DNA of 60,176 bases. Source: Massilia psychrophila. GTDB taxonomy: Bacteria > Pseudomonadota > Gammaproteobacteria > Burkholderiales > Burkholderiaceae_D. Made by a program: the position numbers and the translations under genes. How positions within the stretch are numbered: the first letter of the stretch is position 1; each line of letters starts with the position of its first letter. The stretch spans positions 1-60,176 of the forward strand of contig NZ_PDOB01000026.1 of NCBI RefSeq assembly GCF_002760665.1, written 5' to 3'. The notes beneath the pieces were generated by a model, which saw only the letters and a list, made by a program, of their open reading frames with translations, ran no database searches and was not told where the DNA came from. This document shows positions 57,119 to 60,176 of this stretch, in pieces.

Positions 57119-60010
57119 TCATGCGCGCACCAGGCGGCACAGCGACACCTTGGTTTCCTGCATCATCGTCACGGCGTCGTAACCGTAGGTCCAGCCGGTG
57201 TTGACCGCTTCGCCGCGCACCAGCGGCGCCGCGCCTTCCGGATAGTTGTCGAGCTGGTCGTCGCCCATCCACCAGCCGCCGAAATGGTAGGGCATCCATA
57301 CCAGCCCGACCGGCACCCGCGCCGTCACCATCGCCATCACCTTCAGGCGCGCGCCGGTCGGCGTTTCGACATGGATGTAATGGCCTGTCACGGCACCCAC
57401 CTGTTGCGCGTCCTGCGGGTTGATTTCGCAAAACATGTTCTGCTGCAGCTCGGCCAGCCACGGATTCGAGCGCGTTTCGTCGCCGCCGCCCTCGTACTCG
57501 ACCAGCCGGCCGGACGTCATGATCAAGGGATAATCCTTGGCGAAGTCGATCGCCTGCACCGACTTGTACAAGGTCGGCAAGCGCCAGAAATTGGCCTTGT
57601 CGTCGTAGGTCGGGTAACGCGCCACCAGGTCGCGCCGCGATGACATCAACGGTTCGCGGTGCACCGGCACCGGGTCGGGAAAATTCCACACGTTGCAGCG
57701 CGCGCGGGCGTTGCCATACGGCGCGCAGCCATGGCCGACGACGACGCGGATGATGCCGCCGGACAGGTCGGTCTTCCAGTTCTTGCCTTCGGCCTGGGCC
57801 TGCTCGGCCACGCTCAGTTCCGACCACCAGCCGAGTTTTTTCAGGAACACGTGGTCAAATTCCGGGTATCCAGCGTCGAGCTCGCTCTCTTTGGGAAACG
57901 AGTCGTCGGCGGCCAGCAGCGACACGCCGTTGTGCTCGACACCCCAGTTGGCGCGGAACGGCAAGCCGCCGCGGGCCACGCTTTTCGACAGGTCGTACAG
58001 GATCGGCGTGCCCGGGTGCTTCATTTCAGGCGTGCCCCAGCAAGGCCACGGCAAGCCGTAATAGTCGCCCTTGCACGGCCCCGACTCGGCCAGCAAGGTG
58101 GTCGGGTTGAAGGTGTGCTTGTTGTTCATGTGCAGCTTGAGCCGCTCTGGCGAGCAGCCGCTGTAGCCGATGCTCCAGCAGGTGCGGTTAATCTCACGCA
58201 GGATGTCTTCGATCACCGGCTCGTTGTGGACCACCGCGATGTTTTTGCACAGTTCGCTGGCGAAGCCGAACTTTTTCGCGAACAGGTACATGATTTCCTG
58301 GTCCGTCTTGCACTCGAACAGCGGCTTGATCACCCGCTCGCGCCACTGGATGCTGCGGTTCGACGCCGTCACCGAGCCCGAACTCTCGAACTGGGTGGTG
58401 GCCGGCAGCAGGTAGACGCCGTCCTGGCGCCCGTGCATCGCCGCCGTCATGGTCGGATAGGGATCGATCACCACCAGCAGGTCGAGCAGCTTCATCGCCG
58501 CCTTCATGTCGGGCAGCCGGGTCTGGCTGTTGGGCGCGTGGCCCCAATACAGCACGGCGCGCAGGTTGACCGGCTGGTCGATGTACTGGTTTTTTTCGAG
58601 AACGCCGTCGAACCAGCGCGACACCACCATGCCCGGCTTTTCCATCAGCTCCTTCGAGCTGAAGCGCCCTTTCAGCCATTCGTAATCGACGCCCCAGGCG
58701 GTGGCGAAATACTTCCACGCGCCCTCGGCCAGGCCATAGTAGCCGGGCAGTGAATCGGGATTCGGGCCGACGTCGGTGGCCCCTTGCACGTTGTCGTGGC
58801 CGCGGTAGATGTTGGCGCCGCCGCCGGCCATGCCGATATTGCCCAGGGCCAGCTGCAGGATCGCCAGCGCGCGCACGTTGGCGGTGCCGACGTGGTGCTG
58901 GGTGATGCCCATGCACCACACCACCGACGACGGTTTGTTGGTCGCCAGCATTTCGGCGGTCTGGCGCACGGATGCCTCCGGCACGCCGGTAACATCCGAC
59001 ACCTTGTCGGGTGTCCATTTCGCCACTTCCTTGCGCACGTCGTCCATGCCGTAGGTACGCCGCTCGATGAAAGCCTTGTCCTCCCAGCCGTTTTCGAAGA
59101 CGTGCCACAGGATGCCCCACACCAGCGCGATATCGGTGCCGGGGCGGACGCGCACATAATGGTGGGCGAAGCGCGCGGTGCGGGTAAAGCGCGGATCGAT
59201 GACGATCATCTTGGCGCCGAGTTCCTTGGCGTGCAAAAAGTGCAGCATCGAGATCGGGTGGGCCTCGGCCGGATTGGAGCCGATGAACAACACCGCCTTG
59301 CTGAAGTGCAGGTCGTTGAACGAATTCGTCATCGCCCCGTAGCCGAAGGTCTGGGCCACGCCCGCCACTGTCGTCGAGTGGCAGATGCGGGCCTGGTGGT
59401 CGCAATTGTTGGTGCCCCACATCGAGGCGAACTTGCGCATCAGGTAGGATTGCTCGTTGCTGTGCTTGCTGCCGCCGATCATGATCATCGAATCAGGCCC
59501 CGATTCCTTGCGCAGCAGCAGCAGCTTGTCGCCGATCTCGTTGATCGCCTGTTCCCACGAAATGCGCTGGTATTTGCCGGCCACCAGCTTCATCGGATAG
59601 CGCAGCCGGTGTTCGCCGTGCCCGTGTTCGCGCACCGATGCGCCCTTGGCGCAATGGGCGCCCATGTTGAGCGGCGAATCGAAGGCCGGCTCCTGGCGGA
59701 TCCACACGCCGTTGCTGACCACCGCCTCGACCGAACAGCCGACCGAGCAGTGGCTGCAGATGGTGTGCTTGACTTCCGTCACCCCGGGCGCGGCCGCCTT
59801 GGGGTCGGCCGCCTGGGCCGGCTCCATCACATTGAACGGCAGGTGGCGCGCCATGCCGGCTGCGCCCGCGGTGAGGCCGGCGCGCAGCAGGAAGGAGCGG
59901 CGCTTGACAGTGGCGGACGCCGCCCTCGCCAAGCCCTGCTGCAAGGCGGACGCGGCGCCCATGGCTTCATTAACGGCAACGCCCACGGCAGGCTTTTTAA
60001 CGACTGACAT
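57119..60010 (-). CDS. Formate dehydrogenase alpha subunit, cysteine-type molybdoenzyme
   Basis: Catalytic subunit that oxidises formate to CO2 in the periplasm. The 963-residue chain has a Tat signal (KRRSFLLRAG, residues 36-45). The N-terminal 4Fe-4S ligands are C85, C88, C92 and C120. The metal ligand is C210 with H211 (ARICHSTTVAG), where the E. coli respiratory enzymes have selenocysteine, so no Sec insertion is needed. GGGANIYRGHDNVQG and the C-terminal molybdopterin-contact region are intact. Molybdenum or tungsten cannot be told from sequence. Confidence 0.96.
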   Translation of the reverse strand: MSVVKKPAVGVAVNEAMGAASALQQGLARAASATVKRRSFLLRAGLTAGAAGMARHLPFNVMEPAQAADPKAAAPGVTEVKHTICSHCSVGCSVEAVVSNGVWIRQEPAFDSPLNMGAHCAKGASVREHGHGEHRLRYPMKLVAGKYQRISWEQAINEIGDKLLLLRKESGPDSMIMIGGSKHSNEQSYLMRKFASMWGTNNCDHQARICHSTTVAGVAQTFGYGAMTNSFNDLHFSKAVLFIGSNPAEAHPISMLHFLHAKELGAKMIVIDPRFTRTARFAHHYVRVRPGTDIALVWGILWHVFENGWEDKAFIERRTYGMDDVRKEVAKWTPDKVSDVTGVPEASVRQTAEMLATNKPSSVVWCMGITQHHVGTANVRALAILQLALGNIGMAGGGANIYRGHDNVQGATDVGPNPDSLPGYYGLAEGAWKYFATAWGVDYEWLKGRFSSKELMEKPGMVVSRWFDGVLEKNQYIDQPVNLRAVLYWGHAPNSQTRLPDMKAAMKLLDLLVVIDPYPTMTAAMHGRQDGVYLLPATTQFESSGSVTASNRSIQWRERVIKPLFECKTDQEIMYLFAKKFGFASELCKNIAVVHNEPVIEDILREINRTCWSIGYSGCSPERLKLHMNNKHTFNPTTLLAESGPCKGDYYGLPWPCWGTPEMKHPGTPILYDLSKSVARGGLPFRANWGVEHNGVSLLAADDSFPKESELDAGYPEFDHVFLKKLGWWSELSVAEQAQAEGKNWKTDLSGGIIRVVVGHGCAPYGNARARCNVWNFPDPVPVHREPLMSSRRDLVARYPTYDDKANFWRLPTLYKSVQAIDFAKDYPLIMTSGRLVEYEGGGDETRSNPWLAELQQNMFCEINPQDAQQVGAVTGHYIHVETPTGARLKVMAMVTARVPVGLVWMPYHFGGWWMGDDQLDNYPEGAAPLVRGEAVNTGWTYGYDAVTMMQETKVSLCRLVRA

Positions 60011-60032
60011 GTGATTTGCTCCTGTCGGGTGG

Positions 60033-60176
60033 CTACCAGTATCGCGCGCTGCGGTAGTATTGTCGGATGTGCTCGGTCTCGTGGTAGCCGACGTAGGCCG
60101 CCGGTTCGACAGCGACCGGTGCCGCCACTGGCGGCGCCGCCGCCTGGCCGGCCGCCGCAGCGAGCGCGCCGAGCGC
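60033..60176 (-). CDS. Small FDH-associated Tat-target protein (partial)
   Basis: The frame enters from the right edge and ends at the TAG at 60033-60035; 47 residues are visible. An alanine/proline-rich stretch is followed by the conserved ending VGYHETEHIRQYYRSARYW. This matches the small 'formate dehydrogenase region Tat target' proteins encoded just before the alpha subunit. It is probably exported; its N-terminus is outside the window. Confidence 0.8.
   Translation of the reverse strand, partial: ALGALAAAAGQAAAPPVAAPVAVEPAAYVGYHETEHIRQYYRSARYW

Overview
The window reads as chromosomal DNA of a GC-rich betaproteobacterium, most likely of the Oxalobacteraceae (Massilia/Janthinobacterium/Duganella type). 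The evidence is the gene order and family signatures: a plsX-fabHDG-acpP-fabF block, rpoE-rseA-mucD, lepA-lepB-rnc-era-recO-pdxJ-acpS, a DUF349 giant protein next to moaE, an EF-P with arginine 32 together with its rhamnosyltransferase EarP, and a nine-gene formate dehydrogenase operon with DUF3305/DUF3306 genes. The taxonomic call is inference from gene content. No rRNA gene, CRISPR array, prophage or plasmid origin was seen.

Layout. Positions 1-1430 are a small graveyard of transferred DNA: two transposase fragments, a frameshifted zeta-toxin-like N-terminus cut off at the transposase junction, and two short unidentified reading frames. Positions 1440-2000 hold a tRNA cluster (Gly x3, Cys) with a visible sigma70 promoter. 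From 2.0 to 22.3 kb nearly everything is on the minus strand: phospholipid synthesis and repair (pgsA, uvrC), the lepA...acpS operon, the extracytoplasmic stress operon (rpoE, a very short rseA, mucD, no rseB), and the fatty-acid operon running from yceD-rpmF-plsX to fabF. From 22.5 to 38 kb come mixed housekeeping genes: yceF, a tetrapyrrole-type methylase, an HDOD/degenerate-EAL protein, rlmJ, aceA, rraA, an MFS exporter, clpB with a textbook heat-shock promoter, crcB, moaE, a DUF349 protein and a hemerythrin-like protein.

From 37.6 to 45.4 kb the plus strand carries a zinc-ribbon protein, a broken gene, a methyltransferase, the initiator tRNA, a small repeat-motif protein and dbpA. It then carries a compact four-gene signalling module: a TagH C-terminal domain without FHA, a PP2C phosphatase, a PEGA-tailed Ser/Thr kinase and a TssQ-type lipoprotein. 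These are accessory parts of type VI secretion, yet no structural T6SS gene lies in the window. This is the most interesting block.

From 45.5 to 60.2 kb (minus strand) come an exported amidase, efp and earP, a tRNA-Glu/tRNA-Ala array just downstream of gltX, and the membrane-bound formate dehydrogenase operon, which runs off the right edge. A family of short inverted repeats built on GGGTCAGACCC occurs at three sites just 3' of genes; at one of them it has been read into the C-terminus of a glutaredoxin-like protein.
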